In this document: positions 36,063-47,929 of the stretch, in pieces | Layout of the letters: each line of letters opens with the position of its first letter | How positions within the stretch are numbered: position 1 is the stretch's first letter | Source of the DNA: Gnetum montanum | Taxonomy: Eukaryota; Streptophyta; Gnetopsida; Gnetales; Gnetaceae | DNA length: 64,000 bases | Assembly: GCA_015680685.1 (NCBI GenBank) | Contig: MNCI01004480.1 | Span: 100,271-164,270 of the forward strand | Direction: 5' to 3' | The notes under the pieces: generated by a model | The model's input: only the letters and a program-made list of their open reading frames with translations | Told to the model about the DNA's origin: nothing | Database searches by the model: none | Position numbers and translations under genes: made by a program

Positions 36063-37124
36063 TTAACATAGGTGGCCATCTCCCCCATGACTGAATGGAA
36101 AGGGAGAGATCTGAAATACTGAGCGCCTGTTAGAATTTCTTAAAAGTGTGCAACTTCTCCCAATTGATGTTTTCAGGTTAAGGGGTGAAAGTCGGTGATG
36201 CTCATATTCCAACGTATCTATGCCTTCGTTGTTGGCATGAGTTGTTCCCCTAGTTCGTTCCATGCACGTTGGTGAATTGCTCTTTTGAATAGCTATCAAC
36301 CATGGGGTGTCTATTACTGGTTGTGTGGTTGCTACATACAGGCATCTTTGTCTCACAGTTTCTAGGGCACACCTATTACATGGAGGAGATGTTGTGCATT
36401 CCTCCATGTTATCACCCGATGAGTCACTATATGTGATGCATGGAACTTTCTTCTTCTCGATCTTTCAATAAATGTTTACCTTAGATATTTCCAAGGAAAG
36501 ATCGTGAATTCCTAGGCATGTGTCTATTGTGCTTAGCCATGCCCTTCCCATTATAATTGGGAAGTCCCCTTCATTGTTGTTAACTTCTATCACTAGGAAA
36601 TTAGTTGGGTATGACCAATCACCCATAGTGGTAACAATGTCCTCCACCAATCTCAAGGGAATGGTGATGGACTAGTCAGCCAGCTCTAGATGAATGTTGC
36701 TCTTCTTAAGTTGGGGCAGGTTCCAGGCTTCATACATTTCTCATGAAATTAAGTTGACTATAGGACCTGAGTCAAGAAGAGCCTTATGTGGTTCATTTCC
36801 AGTGACTTGGAGGTAGATTAAGGGACTTCTAGGGTCAAATAGTTTCATGGGAAGGTGACCTACCTTGATCTAGTCAGTTACGGTATGTGTTAACATAATC
36901 GTATACGTTAAGCTCTGTTGTTGGATGGAAGGGAGCTTTGAAGCCTTGTATGTTGGAGGAGTGATCACAGACTCAACCACTTGTGGTTGTGAGAGCTTGT
37001 CTAGGATTTTGGTTCTGAAGAAAGGTCTTCTCTTTTTACAATTATCAGAACCACTAGCGAGTTGAATGGTTACGACTCTTGTAGCATTTCGTTGTTGCGG
37101 TTGAGTAGGGAGTTTCCCTTGCAT
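36063..37124 (-). pseudogene. Element D protease
   Basis: Minus-strand pieces 37124-36870, 36656-36465 and 36407-36063 are in one frame and match the element A protease. The active-site region reads LLDSGPIVNLIS followed by a stop. The FPIIMGRAWLST block is intact. The C-terminal piece runs about 40 codons further than in A, ending in FSHGGDGHLC. Confidence 0.8.
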
Positions 37125-37538
37125 TGTTGGAGCAGGAGGTATGGGAACTACTGGTGGAAGAGGTGTGGATGGATTAGGAGGATGCTATGGATATGGAGCA
37201 TCTCCTAGAGGAGAAGGAGTCCTTATAAAGTACTCCTGAACTTGGTAGTGACGTTGGGGAGTTGTGTGACCCATGGAGTCATTTGGAGAAATTAGTTGCT
37301 ACACGTAGTAACCATATGGATCGGGCTTCTGGTAAGGGTATTGTTGTTTCAACGGTGGCATCCCCCATGACTGTGGATATTTCCACTACTGATGTTGTCT
37401 GATGGGTTGTGGTGGAGTTCCACTTGGATAGTACATCAATGGTTGGTGGAACTGTCTTGTGTTACCTTAAGGATAAGGTAACCTTTGGGGTGTCTGCCAT
37501 CTGTTGAGTCTCGGGTTGAGTGCATACACCCCAAACTC

Positions 37539-39322
37539 TTATAGATGTAAGATGATTGGACAACATCCCTTAGGATGGTCATATTGGCAGATATCACATC
37601 CACCATCATCGTCTGTGTCCGAATCCACAACCTCATCAAAGATAGTTATTTTCCTCTTACCCTTGTCACATGCAGGGCCTAAATCTCTTTGCTTTTTCTT
37701 GTCCTTGTCACTACTTCGTTCCTCCTTAGACTCCTCTACAATCTTAAGGACAATTTCAATTTTACTATCTAAGGAGACCCATACTTCATTTACCTTAGCT
37801 GCTACTTCCATTGTTAGCTTCTGAAGAGGTAAGGTTTTTCTATTCACCAACTCTTCGATTGGTGACTCATCCTCTTCATCGCAAAATCTTACTCCCTTAT
37901 TTTGAAGAGAGGGATCACGGTTATATTCTTCCGCACTTTCCCTTTTTTGTAGCTCCCCTTATTCTTTGGCTACTTGTTCCAACAAGCAATGAATTTCATG
38001 GGATCTAAATTCTGATAGTCTCCCTTGGGCATAATTCCCAAGGGTTCTCCTAGATTCATACCTTAGCCCATCTACAAGATGGCAAAGCTAATTCCATTGT
38101 TCGTAATCATGGCCCGAGCAATGATGTAACAATGCATAGTAGCATCCCATGGTAGCATCCAAGGGTTCATGAGTACCTTGCTTCCATCCTTGGATCTAAT
38201 TATGTAAATTAGACACTCTGGAGTACATCTAATATTTATCGTTGAGGAGTTCTAACATTGTACTCCACCTCCTAATGGTTTTCGGTTCTAAGGACCAGTA
38301 CCAACTCTCTGCTTCCTTTATGAGTGTCATGGAAAACAACTTTAGTTTTTTCCACTCATTTTCTATGTTTTGCAAGGCACAGGCATCGTGGAATGCTTGT
38401 AAATAATTTTGCAGATCCACATTGTATCCCCCTTTGAAGCGTGGGATATTGTTCATGTCTAAGCACTTGATCAAGCTATCTTTTTGATGCCTTGTTGGAA
38501 TTCTCATAGCCTCTGTTATATTTACCATGCTTCAGGTGGCAAGTAGGGGTTCATCATGATCCTCTCTTTCATGATGTCTATGATGTCTTCGTTGTTCCCT
38601 ACTTTCCCTTCATTCATGCCTTGATTCTCTTGATTGCCCTTATCCTCTCTCTTGACTCTCTTGTCGAGGTCTCTCATTTCTCTTACCCTTATCTTCTCCG
38701 TTATGCTCTTGATGGTTGTGCCCTAATGAGGAAGGAGAGGGTGAGTGATGTGATGAAGGCAAAGAAGAAGGAGAACCATCACCATGACGATGTTTCTTAC
38801 CTCTCTTCTGTGGCTTCAGCCCTGATCGTGATGACAATCTGAGTGCCTGTCCTTGTCATGTGTTGTCATTCCTTTAGTGAACAGCTGGTGTTCACGGGCA
38901 TCAGAACCAAGGTTTTGTATCGTGGAGCATAGGTTCTGATACCCCACCTTCTCAATTTCGTTAGGAGGGGAAACATCTTTCGATAGAGAACCTGTTGTAA
39001 GTGGTTCACTATCTCCAATTTCACTTAGGACATGCGAGACCTCTTTGCCCTTCAACAGTGTATGTTGGCTCTCCTACCTTTAGTCCCTCATACGTTGTGC
39101 GACTATGGGATGGTAATCCCTCATGTCAAAATCTTCTACTACATATTCAGCATATAATTCTATCATGTTTATATGTGCCAGAGCATGAAGGAACATGTTG
39201 GGGACTGCATGATCTAGAGGTAACACTATGTTACCTTGCAAGTCTCTCCAGTGCATCTGTTCATCTTGATGGAGGATAAAGGTAAAATTGGGTATATACT
39301 CATTAGGATGAGTATATACCAC
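37539..39322 (-). pseudogene. Element D gag
   Basis: The N-terminal piece (39322-38816) has YTHPNEYIPNF and HQDEQMHWRDLQGN and ends in DCHHDQG-stop. The remainder (about 38837-37539) is one base out of frame with it. That part includes HHSPSPS, RIPTRHQKDS, IENEWKKLKLF, AESWYWSLE and the terminal CDICQYDHPKGCCP zinc-knuckle-like motif. In element A a TGA lies at the same place as the D stop. Further stops occur near 38528 and 37850. It is better preserved than A in the N-terminal part, where A has stops. Confidence 0.8.
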
Positions 39323-39553
39323 CCTATATTATTGAGGAACTAGCAGATTTAGGTTATGTGTTTTTGATTGTCGACTATTTCTTGTATTATCCCTAGGTGG
39401 TGTAATGCTCTTATGAGAAGAAGAAGAAATTATATCTTATCGATGTGCTATTTAACCGTTATATAAATTTTCTTTTAATTAACCCTAAGGTTCGTTTAAG
39501 CTCCCAACAATGTGAGTGATTTCCTATGTTCTATTTAGCGAACAAACACTTAG

Positions 39554-39571
39554 TCCCCGGCAACGGTGCCA
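39554..39571 (-). other. Element D primer-binding site, tRNA-Asp type
   Basis: The minus strand reads TGGCACCGTTGCCGGGGA, one mismatch from the tRNA-Asp complement (a CpG G-to-A change). Confidence 0.88.
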
Positions 39572-39572
39572 A

Positions 39573-40405
39573 TGATGAGTGGCAAGGTACCCCTACACTC
39601 AACCATACGAATACGAGCGTAACACGTGTGATCTGGTTGAACTCCGTAGATTAAGTTCCTACACGCCTCATGGAACACTTAAGGTTAATTATTTTTTTTC
39701 TTCCCAGACTTACTTGTATTTGTCATGGTGTATGGTTAAGTAAGTCCGAGGTATATGATTTTTATGTCTTTTCGATTTTTATCTCCTATGCTGATAAGGT
39801 GAAGGGTTGAAGAGATTAATTAACTAACTTTAACTAACTAACTAAGTCTTAACTAACCTAGCGTCAGCATCCATTTCCACTTACCGTTCACATCCTGAAC
39901 CTATGCAACCTTGGTTACCAAATGCTAATCGTTGCTAGGATCACCAAGCGTAACGCACATGCTTGAAGCGGTCGTACTGAGGCACTTAACTAGGAGAGAA
40001 GGGTTGAGAGAGATTTAATCACTAATAAAGCATGTAAATGATAAACAATAAATAACAATAAATAAAAGTCCTATTTAGCCTATTCCATGCACTGCAAGGT
40101 TTATCCAAGAATTTTTTCTTTATTGCCATACACAAACATGTGTTCAGGTACAATATTTGCTCGAATAAAGATCCATTCACTTTGGAGCTCCTACTGCGAG
40201 CACATGGAAAATATTCTATCTCTGGAGAGGTCAAATTTCTAGAGTTTCGCTAAGGGTCTAGATCTAGATGAGAAACAAAGGGAGAGCTACCTCTTATTTA
40301 TAGAGTTGGCGATGCACCACGATATCGTATACGCGATATCGCAGGGGACGACGCGATATCACGTGGGATGCTATATTGCGGCAGACGCAATATCGTGTCC
40401 CATCA
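39573..40405 (-). repeat. Element D 5' LTR
   Basis: An 833-bp LTR with TGATGGGACACGATATTGCG at its minus-strand start and GCCACTCATCA at its end. It holds eight or so GATATC-type palindromes near 40315-40400 and the CTCTATAAATAAGAGG promoter. Confidence 0.9.
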
Positions 40406-40410
40406 CCAAC
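40406..40410 (+). repeat. Target-site duplication CCAAC of element D, right copy
   Basis: Identical to 33305-33309; the E pol remnant continues after it. Confidence 0.85.
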
Positions 40411-40689
40411 CATAAGGTAATTTCTATTACAAACTAAAATTGAACTCAAAAATACAACTAGATAATTAAGATTCAACATTTTAGGTTTACTCTATATACA
40501 TGTAAGATAGTTAAGAATATGAGATTAGCTAGAAAGATGATAAGAGAATCTAGACAAAAAGTGTTAGCTCTTTCTAAAATTACAAATTGGAATGATGACA
40601 TAGTAAAATTTCTTACTAGACAAGAAATTCCTAGGAATCTATTGAAAAGTAAATAAATAACTTTCATAATCAAAACCAAAAAGTATATT

Positions 40690-41870
40690 TTCACACAAGG
40701 AATTTTATATAGAAGAGATTTTAGAGGTATCTTACTAGCATGTGCATCTCATGAAAAATTTGAGAAAATATTGAAACAATTCCATAATCATGAGGGCTTA
40801 TATTATGAGTCTCCTAGGATCACTATGCAACATATATTGAGGTATGGATTCTACTATCTCACTATGTTCAAAGATCTACAAGATAAAATTTTAACATATC
40901 ATACGTGTCAAATACATGGACTAAAGCTAAACAGGACTAATGCTTCACTAAAATTAGTAATAATATCTAGACCTTTTCAAAGGTGGGGATTAAATTTTTA
41001 TAGGAGCTATTATTCCATCTAAAGCAAGGAATAGATTTATTTTAATAGATATTGACTATTTTACTCAGTGGCCAAAAGTGAAAGCATTAAGAAGTACATC
41101 CTATAACATAATTAAGTTTCTTAAGCAATACATCATAAATTAGTTTGAGATGCCAAAATCTTTGGTTATTGATAATGATGCAATGTTTTAATTAGTTAAA
41201 GTTGTAAGATGGGCTACAAGAAAATCAATCTTTCTTTATTCATTCTCAAATTATTACTCATAAAGAAATGGCCCAATAGAATCCATAAATAAGAAGCGGA
41301 TTTCTTATATTAAGCAATCCATGAATAATAAGACAAGAAACTGGCATGAACTTTTGTAAGGAGCTCTTTGGATTGATAGGCTTAGAATTAAAAAATTTAT
41401 AGGAACTACTTTATTTGGTTTGATTTAGGGGATTAATGCACACATAACTAATACAACTATGTTTTTGAAAATATAATTTATGACAAATTATAGTCCATGA
41501 TCAAATAAGAAATGTGTCTTCATGACTTTATTATTAAAAAGAGAAGATAAAATTGATGAAGCCTAAAATAGGCTCTTATAGAATGTAGCATTAATGAAAA
41601 GATGATTTGATTGTTGAGCAAGACATAAAGCATTTAAAAAAGGAGATTTATTATTGTTATGGAAAGTTATTAGGAGGGATAAAGATAAAAATTTTCAACT
41701 AGATGGATTGGTCCATTAATAATCAAGAAAAAGTAGTCAAAAATACTTTCAAGCTTACTTTATTAGATGATAGGTGTTAAGCTATTCATTTAATGCTCTT
41801 CATCTAAAGCATTATTTTGGGCAACCTCCCACTTAGAGCAACTAAATAATGGCTAATGAAATTTTTGAAT
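40690..41870 (+). pseudogene. Element E integrase
   Basis: The N-terminal zinc-binding domain is visible at 40720-40960: ILYRRDFRGILLAC, HNHEGLYYESPRITMQHI, FYY and TYHTCQIHG, where the first Cys of the C-x2-C pair is replaced. The catalytic core follows: GLNF, IDIDYFTQWPKVKAL (41028-41090), PKSLVIDNDAMF (second Asp) and NGPIESINK (catalytic Glu). The C-terminal part continues to about 41860 with FLLLS-like words. Multiple stops. Confidence 0.8.
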
Positions 41871-41914
41871 ATGTATATAATGCTTCATAACTAACTTTCT
41901 TAGGATTATTTAGA

Positions 41915-42268
41915 ATGTTGAAGTTGAGCTATAAAATTCATACGCTTATCATTTTACCAATAACCATGGTTGAAAAATCAATACTAATAGTAAAAAGAAG
42001 ATTATTTGAAAATTCAAAGAAATTTAAAATGAAAGAAAAAAATTTCATCCCATATTTATTTGGATGCTATCCTGAGCATCTACAAAGGATATATTATAGG
42101 ACTATTACATATGAAGCATCCTATAATTTTCCATTCATGACCTACTTTTCTAAAACATTTTATACACTTACGAATTGTAAATCAATCCATATCCTAGAAT
42201 GGATTGGGTTGCCAGAATACTCAAATATTTCACTAAGGGAGAACATTAATGGGGAGAGGCCAATTTAG
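41915..42268 (+). CDS. 117-residue ORF downstream of the E integrase, function unknown
   Basis: An open frame starting at an ATG (MLKLSYKIHTLII). It contains a hydrophobic start, a Lys-rich stretch (KFKMKEKNF), an aromatic-rich middle (YRTITYEASYNFPFMTYF) and IHILEWIGLPEYSNI. I recognise no family. It lies 3' of the integrase, where some gypsy lineages keep an extra gene, and it is uninterrupted although neighbouring pol remnants have stops every few dozen codons. It may be a chance survivor. Confidence 0.35.
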   Translation: MLKLSYKIHTLIILPITMVEKSILIVKRRLFENSKKFKMKEKNFIPYLFGCYPEHLQRIYYRTITYEASYNFPFMTYFSKTFYTLTNCKSIHILEWIGLPEYSNISLRENINGERPI

Positions 42269-42299
42269 AATTTCAATTATGAGGATATTTTAGTAAATC

Positions 42300-43940
42300 A
42301 ACATGAGAAAAACATTGAATAAAGGCTTAAGAATTCAAAAAAAAAATAGGAAGAAGAGAAATAACCCATGGAAGATGAAAGTTTGAAGAATCCTAAGTAA
42401 AGATGTGTTTAGAATGATGAAGTATAGACTACTATACCCACCCAAGTGATAACTAAACTTGAATATGATGTAACTTCAGAACACAAAGTTTTGAGGAAAA
42501 TAATAATCACTATATAATGTTAACTTGTATAAGGAGCTTAGTTTTAGATTAACCTAATTGAAGCATTATAGGACGAGGGTTTTTTAATCCATATTTAGCC
42601 TTAAGCCATAGAAATTTTTTGTATAAAAATATTAAAACTTTTTATGTTTGTATATGAATGTTGTGAAAAGGAAGGCTTTATTTATTTGGGAAAATTTTTG
42701 TTACACAAAGACAACTTTCATGAAATAGTAATATATTCAAATTATCAATCTTGATTCTTTGAGTAACATCATAAATGATTATTAGAAAATTTTGGCATAC
42801 TCAAATGATGTATATGAGCAAAGATTATTCACATCCTATTTATGCATGAAATTATCCCTAAGTGAAAGAGAATTTTAAGAGATATTTTTACAAAAATGTT
42901 CAAAAGATTAAAATCATTTCAATCAAATTCTCTTTGTAGAATGGAAGGTTTTAGGGCTTCTGTAAAACTCATAAAATTCTAGCCTATTGAACATTTAAGC
43001 TCACAGAGTTTCAGCCAATTCAAGAAATAAGGACTTTTGAGTTAAATCCAGCATCATGTGAATAACTGAATTGTCTATCAAGGATAGAACTTGTATGAGT
43101 TTATCTTGGCTTAAGCAGATGCTCTTTCTATTTTCTAGTCAAAGATGAGCCTTGAAAATTGATTTGCAAAGATTAAAGATCAATTTCATCTCAATATGGA
43201 ACTAGCATTAGAACAAATGGTTGGATGTAGAAAAAACCTTATCATTTCAAGAAAAATGGCTTGATCCGAGGTTGACTTAATCCTTCAAGGTTATTTCAAA
43301 TTAGTAAATTGGATAATAGAATCAAAGATTAGCTCAATGTAGGATTTCTAAAGCTATTCTAAACCTAATTGATTATGGAAAATGGGAAAGTTCATTAATT
43401 ATGACTACCACATTAGGTTATAGAAGAAGCTCATAGAATGAAATTTTCTCTACAAAATAGTACTACTTAAGTTAATCTCATAGGATTAAAGCACAACAAA
43501 AAATTGAAATTTGCCTAGTACATGAATTCCATGTAACATGCAAGCTATCTTAAAAGGAAGGTTACTAGAATCGAGAACTTGTTCCACAATTAGGAGTGAA
43601 AGCAATCCTACATGTCACATTATTACTCAAATAAGAAGGTTAAAATTACACATTGTTTGTAAAATCAAAATATGATTGTACCAACAAGTGCATAAGTGAT
43701 TTTTCCAAGTTAGCTTTATTCAAATGAGAAGATTTGTAGAGTGGAAAATGGTTCTACTAGAGATACATTTTTTTGCTCTACCACATCGACTCATTGTATG
43801 GCATAAGTTTATAGAACTTTAAAAGGATTCTATGAAAGAACTATATAAATGAGCTCTTAAGAAATGCTATATGCTCAACTACACCTTGCCAAATTAGATA
43901 TTTTCTCAAGAGCTCTTTGTATAATCAACTTTAATTTTCT
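42300..43940. other. AT-rich interval, nothing recognised
   Basis: Stops in all frames; no LTR ends, tandem repeats or domain words found. It probably includes the 3' part of element E. Confidence 0.5.
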
Positions 43941-43959
43941 TTGTAAAGACAAAAAACAA

Positions 43960-45256
43960 TGTAAAATGCAACAGTGAATAGGAGATAATGTAAAATGTAG
44001 TTAGAAAATATGCACCACTTCGAAGCTATGACCTCTCTCTTTCAAGATGGATACAATCGATTGCACAACGTTGAGAAGTGTAGAGATCCTAAGAGTAGCC
44101 AAGATGTATAGAGCCAGAGGGCTGTGAGCTTGAACGTGGACTTCGACGTTAACAATGCAAAGTACTACCAAGGTGGTAGAAGAGAATAGAACGAGAATGC
44201 CAACCGAGAACGCTAACTATTTACAATGTTAAACAGAAAGCTTACAATGCTAAAGAGAGCTTGAAAGAATCATGCAAAAAGAGAACTAGAGAGCCAGCGA
44301 GCTAGGGAGAGAGAGAGCGAGCAAGAGAGATTTTAAACATCACTCATTGGGGTATTTATAGGACCAAGGGCATGCAAAATATGTGGTTTGAACGCCACGT
44401 GCCTTGGGCCCATGCTAACTTGTCTGTGCTGCACCTGCCTTCATGACTGTTGGGTGAGCCTGCCACACCGCAATTATGAGCCTGCCATGTCATAATTGCG
44501 CTATCAGAGCAACGGTATGATTAGGTGAAGTGCATTGATGTTGCGCAACTGCTTGCATAGCATTGATGTTGTAGCATAGCATGTTTGGCATGGCGTAGCA
44601 TTTTGTTACGCTGTGCTACACTACGCAGCGTAGCATAGTGTAGTGTAGTCACCGATTTGAAGTGAGGAATTGTGTTGTGTTCTGCTACATGCGTTGAAGA
44701 CCTTTGAAGTATGCTAACTATTTTTCACAGACTTGCCATGCTATGCTACGCTACGTAGCGTATTGTAGCGTAGCAACTAGCCTTAGTCGCAAAACACATC
44801 GCCAATCTGCGAACTTTTTCTTCTACACTGAGAGACTTGCAAACTTGCTGATCCTGCCCTTTGAATCGCCTTCTATCACTTTCGTAGAATTGCTATGCCT
44901 CACTGCGCCTTGTAGCTTAGCATCACGTAGCAGCAAACATGACTTGATTTAGCCAAGTTCACCTCTTTCTGATGGAAGTAGACATTGTGCTATGCTATGC
45001 GAGGGGACTGGTTGTCTAGCTTTTGCTACGTTGTGCTATGCTGGCATAGTATAGCATTGTGCTTCTACAAACATCTTCTGAAGTTTGCTACGCTACTTAG
45101 CATAGCGTAGTGTAGCAAGAGTCCTTAACTTAGAAAACTTGCTGAAGTAGACAATTTGAAAGTCAGAGCATCCATCCCCTGAAGAACTGCTGTAACATTG
45201 CACAAATTGCAAAGGCCTAGTGAAGCAAGAATGTCTTCAAATTTTGGGGTGTTTCA
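43960..45256 (-). mobile_element. Solo LTR-like block H, relative of the G/T LTRs
   Basis: The minus strand starts at 45256 with TGAAACACCCCAAAATTTG, almost the start of the G LTR (TGAAACACCACAAAATTTTG). A minus-strand TATA box CTATAAATACC lies at 44353-44363, about 0.9 kb in. The stretch between holds a dense repeat cluster, as in the G LTR. Local base composition is clearly richer in GC than the flanks. The far end (TG at about 43960 or 43942) and a TSD could not be fixed: the right flank is ATTAG and no matching copy is adjacent on the left. Confidence 0.55.
44480..45130. repeat. GCTACGTAGC / GCATAGCGTAGC cluster in block H
   Basis: Words such as GCTACGCTACGTAGCG, GTAGCGTAGC, TAGCATAGTGTAGTG and CTATGCTACGC recur in both orientations, with the self-complementary GCTACGTAGC or its variants as the core. 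The cluster is on the U3 side of the TATA box. Confidence 0.7.
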
Positions 45257-46420
45257 ATTAGTTCATGAAAAGTCATTTACTACATTAAGATGAGTTTGTT
45301 TTTGAAAGAAAGCTTTAAGGGTTTTTTCATGATAGCTTTTATGAAGAGCAAGTTCTTAAGATTGAAATACTTCAAAATAAGAAATGGCTAGAACAAAAGG
45401 AGAATGGCTTGTAGAGTTAAAATTTGATTCTACAAGTGAGCATGAAAATGGTTTTACCACATCATCCCATAGCACTATTTTATGAAGCTAAAATTCAACT
45501 ATATAAATGGTATTAAAAATGGTTCTACCATGTTGGCTTTGGAGAAAGAGCATTACTCATAAAGCTTAAAAGTGTTAATACAAAGTAAAGCTCAAAATAG
45601 GTTTACAAAGCCACATCAAGATAAAAAGAGCTTACTTTAGACCGATCAAGGATTCTAGGTAATTCACTCACATGCACATTATATATTAATATTGCTTGAC
45701 ATACAATATGACTTATGGGATCAATTTCTAGCTTAATAAATAATATCTATGACCAATTCTCCATTTTAGCTCTTTTGTAGATGAAATACATAGAACCCTT
45801 AATTGACTCTATCAGCAAGCTAAAAAATGTTCTACAAGTTGGCATCAGCATAAGAAGATATAAAAAGAAAGTTATAAGTCATCCCATATTAGCTAAAGAG
45901 AATCTATGAATGAATTTTACAAGATTAAAGGATTCCACATCAATAAAAGAAAAATCAAAGTGGATTCTTATAAATAGTTGAATACCCATATAAATTAAGC
46001 CCTAGATATGCTAAAAAGATATAATAACTAAATAAGAAGAGGTAATAAGTCCAAAAGCTTTTAATGAAATCAAAGCTTGTGACATGTGTCAAGAATTGAG
46101 TTAAACAACCTATCTAAAAGTGAACAAATTAAAGAAAAAATATTTGAATATTAATAAGTAGAATCAAGGAAGATTTCAAATGTGCAACTATTAACAAATA
46201 GAGGCAAGAGTGAATATAGATCTCAAAGCTAAGATAGATATGCCATTGAAGCACAAAGAAGTATCTCTAGGGTTCTCATAAAATCTATTGAAAAAATAAT
46301 CAAAATGTCTAATAAAGATAAGGAAGACGCATCTAAAATATTTTATGACATCAATAGCTTTGCTTTCTCTAACTACTTAACAATAATTTAATTTGAATAT
46401 TTATTAGTTTCAACAATGGA
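45257..46420. other. AT-rich interval, nothing recognised
   Basis: No coding frame, LTR end or repeat could be supported. Confidence 0.5.
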
Positions 46421-46424
46421 TCAA

Positions 46425-47785
46425 TGTCGCATAGTTAGAGATAGAAGAGAAAGAAGAGGACTTATTCAGATTTGACAAAGATCATGATTTAATACAAAAA
46501 TTAAGTCTTTAGTCCATAGAATTAATGAAAGCATGGTGGAAGATATATTTTAAAAAAGGGCTCCACAAACTTAACTTTAGGTCTAGGGACAAACTCATCA
46601 GAGATGTTCTAAATCACTTGATAGTAGAAATAGTGTACAAAAAGGATAAGTTATCATTTAGAGGAAATATAGAGTGCTACGTTAATATCAACATCAAGAA
46701 GGCATATGATCTTTATGGAATCATAGATCTAGATATTATAGAGATAAAAGCTTTTAGTTTAATGAGAAAGTGTTGAGCAGTAAGTTCTGGACCATCCCAA
46801 ATTTGGGAGAACCATCAAGCTACTACTGGCTAATCTAGTGAAGGCTTGGGCATACAAGAATATCATTTCAAAGGCTTCAAAGCTCAAGTTCCCTCATAGA
46901 ATTTTCATTTTAGCCTTTAAATTTTTTTGGCTATGAAATTAATTGAGTTATTGATTATCATGTTTGGGCCTAGGTAACTTTAGAAAACAAGAGAGAATTC
47001 TTTCTCATTTAGTATATGAATAATGCATTGTAACAGAGCCTTTTGGAGATTCATAAACAAGGAACTCAATTAATTCTTAGCTCATTTTTATTATATTTTC
47101 TATTAAGTTATTGAGCCTGAGAGGATAACCCCAATTTTTTTATTACACATCACAAATAAGAGCTCATCTCAAAGACCATTGTTATGATTTCTTCCTAGTT
47201 GTCTACCAGAAGAGCTACTTTGATGCATAAGATTTAGAGGTCTTGATGAATTATGCATATACCCATTTGGTCAAGTTAATTTTTATGGTTTCCCCATCAA
47301 GATTTGACCAAGAAGTCATCAATGAAATAATGGAAAAATATCATTGCACTATCCTTTTACAGAATGCATACAAAAAGGCTGAAATTTTCTTAGAAGAGTT
47401 GCAAATTGAGGAGATGACTAAATACATTGGGTTTGCCAATCTTTAGTATGTAGACTTGGCAATGCTAACTATTGAAAGGCCATGGTCAAAATTGGAGGAG
47501 CAAGTGGCTAGCTTGTACTTATTATACGAGGCAAATTTTAAGCACCACAAAGAGACCAAGTAGAAGTTTGAGATAACAAACACAAAACTTTAGGTTCTTG
47601 AGGTGAAGGTTACTGATTGAAGATCAATTGTTGAGAACCTATACAAAAGAATGAATGACTACTAGGAGCTACAGAATGCACTTAGGATATTTAACATCAA
47701 ATGAAAACAATTTTCTACCTAGTTTGTGAATGTGAAGGAGTTATTCCTGACAATGTCTTATTTGTTGAATATTCCCATTTCAGCC
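46425..47785 (+). pseudogene. Unassigned coding remnant, copy 2
   Basis: Not recognised. An open piece at 46525-46776 reads MKAWWKIYFKKGLHKLNF and then KLIRDVLNHLIVEIVY. A second piece at 47243-47446 (MNYAYTHLVKLIFMVSPS, then QEVINEIMEKYH) is homologous to 23839-24024, and the flanking bases before it are also alike. The frame continues with stops through LEEQVASLYLLYEANFKHHKETK and later Lys/Glu-rich words, consistent with a coiled coil. It lies downstream of E integrase on the same strand and ends at the start of the G LTR. Confidence 0.4.
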
Positions 47786-47929
47786 TGAAACACCACAAAA
47801 TTTTGAGCTTGGTACTTCTCCCAGCAAGAAGCAGGTCCCTGGGACCCACGAACAACCACAGCTACATTTGGTGTCGCACATTGCAACTTTGGGAATCGAA
47901 AGGCTTAATTTTCACTAAGTATGCATCAA

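Larger units (their letters stand above)
33310..40405 (-). mobile_element. Element D: second complete copy of family A, inverted
   Basis: LTRs at 33310-34108 and 39573-40405, primer site at 39554-39571, gag and protease in between, and no RT, RNase H or integrase. The internal region is collinear with element A over its whole length. It is inserted in the pol region of E with perfect TSD. Stops are spread through gag and protease at places mostly different from those in A, so decay was largely independent. Confidence 0.92.
27416..42270 (+). mobile_element. Element E: highly decayed Ty3/gypsy element with three nested insertions
   Basis: The plus-strand order is primer site, gag (from about 28495), protease (about 29860-30200), RT (about 31380-32099), RNase H (33089-33309 and on), and integrase (about 40690-41870). 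Interruptions are solo LTR C (27746-28488, TSD GAAAT), solo LTR F (32100-33088) and complete element D (33310-40405, TSD CCAAC). Every domain has many stops, so E is the oldest layer here. Its own LTRs were not delimited. Confidence 0.75.
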
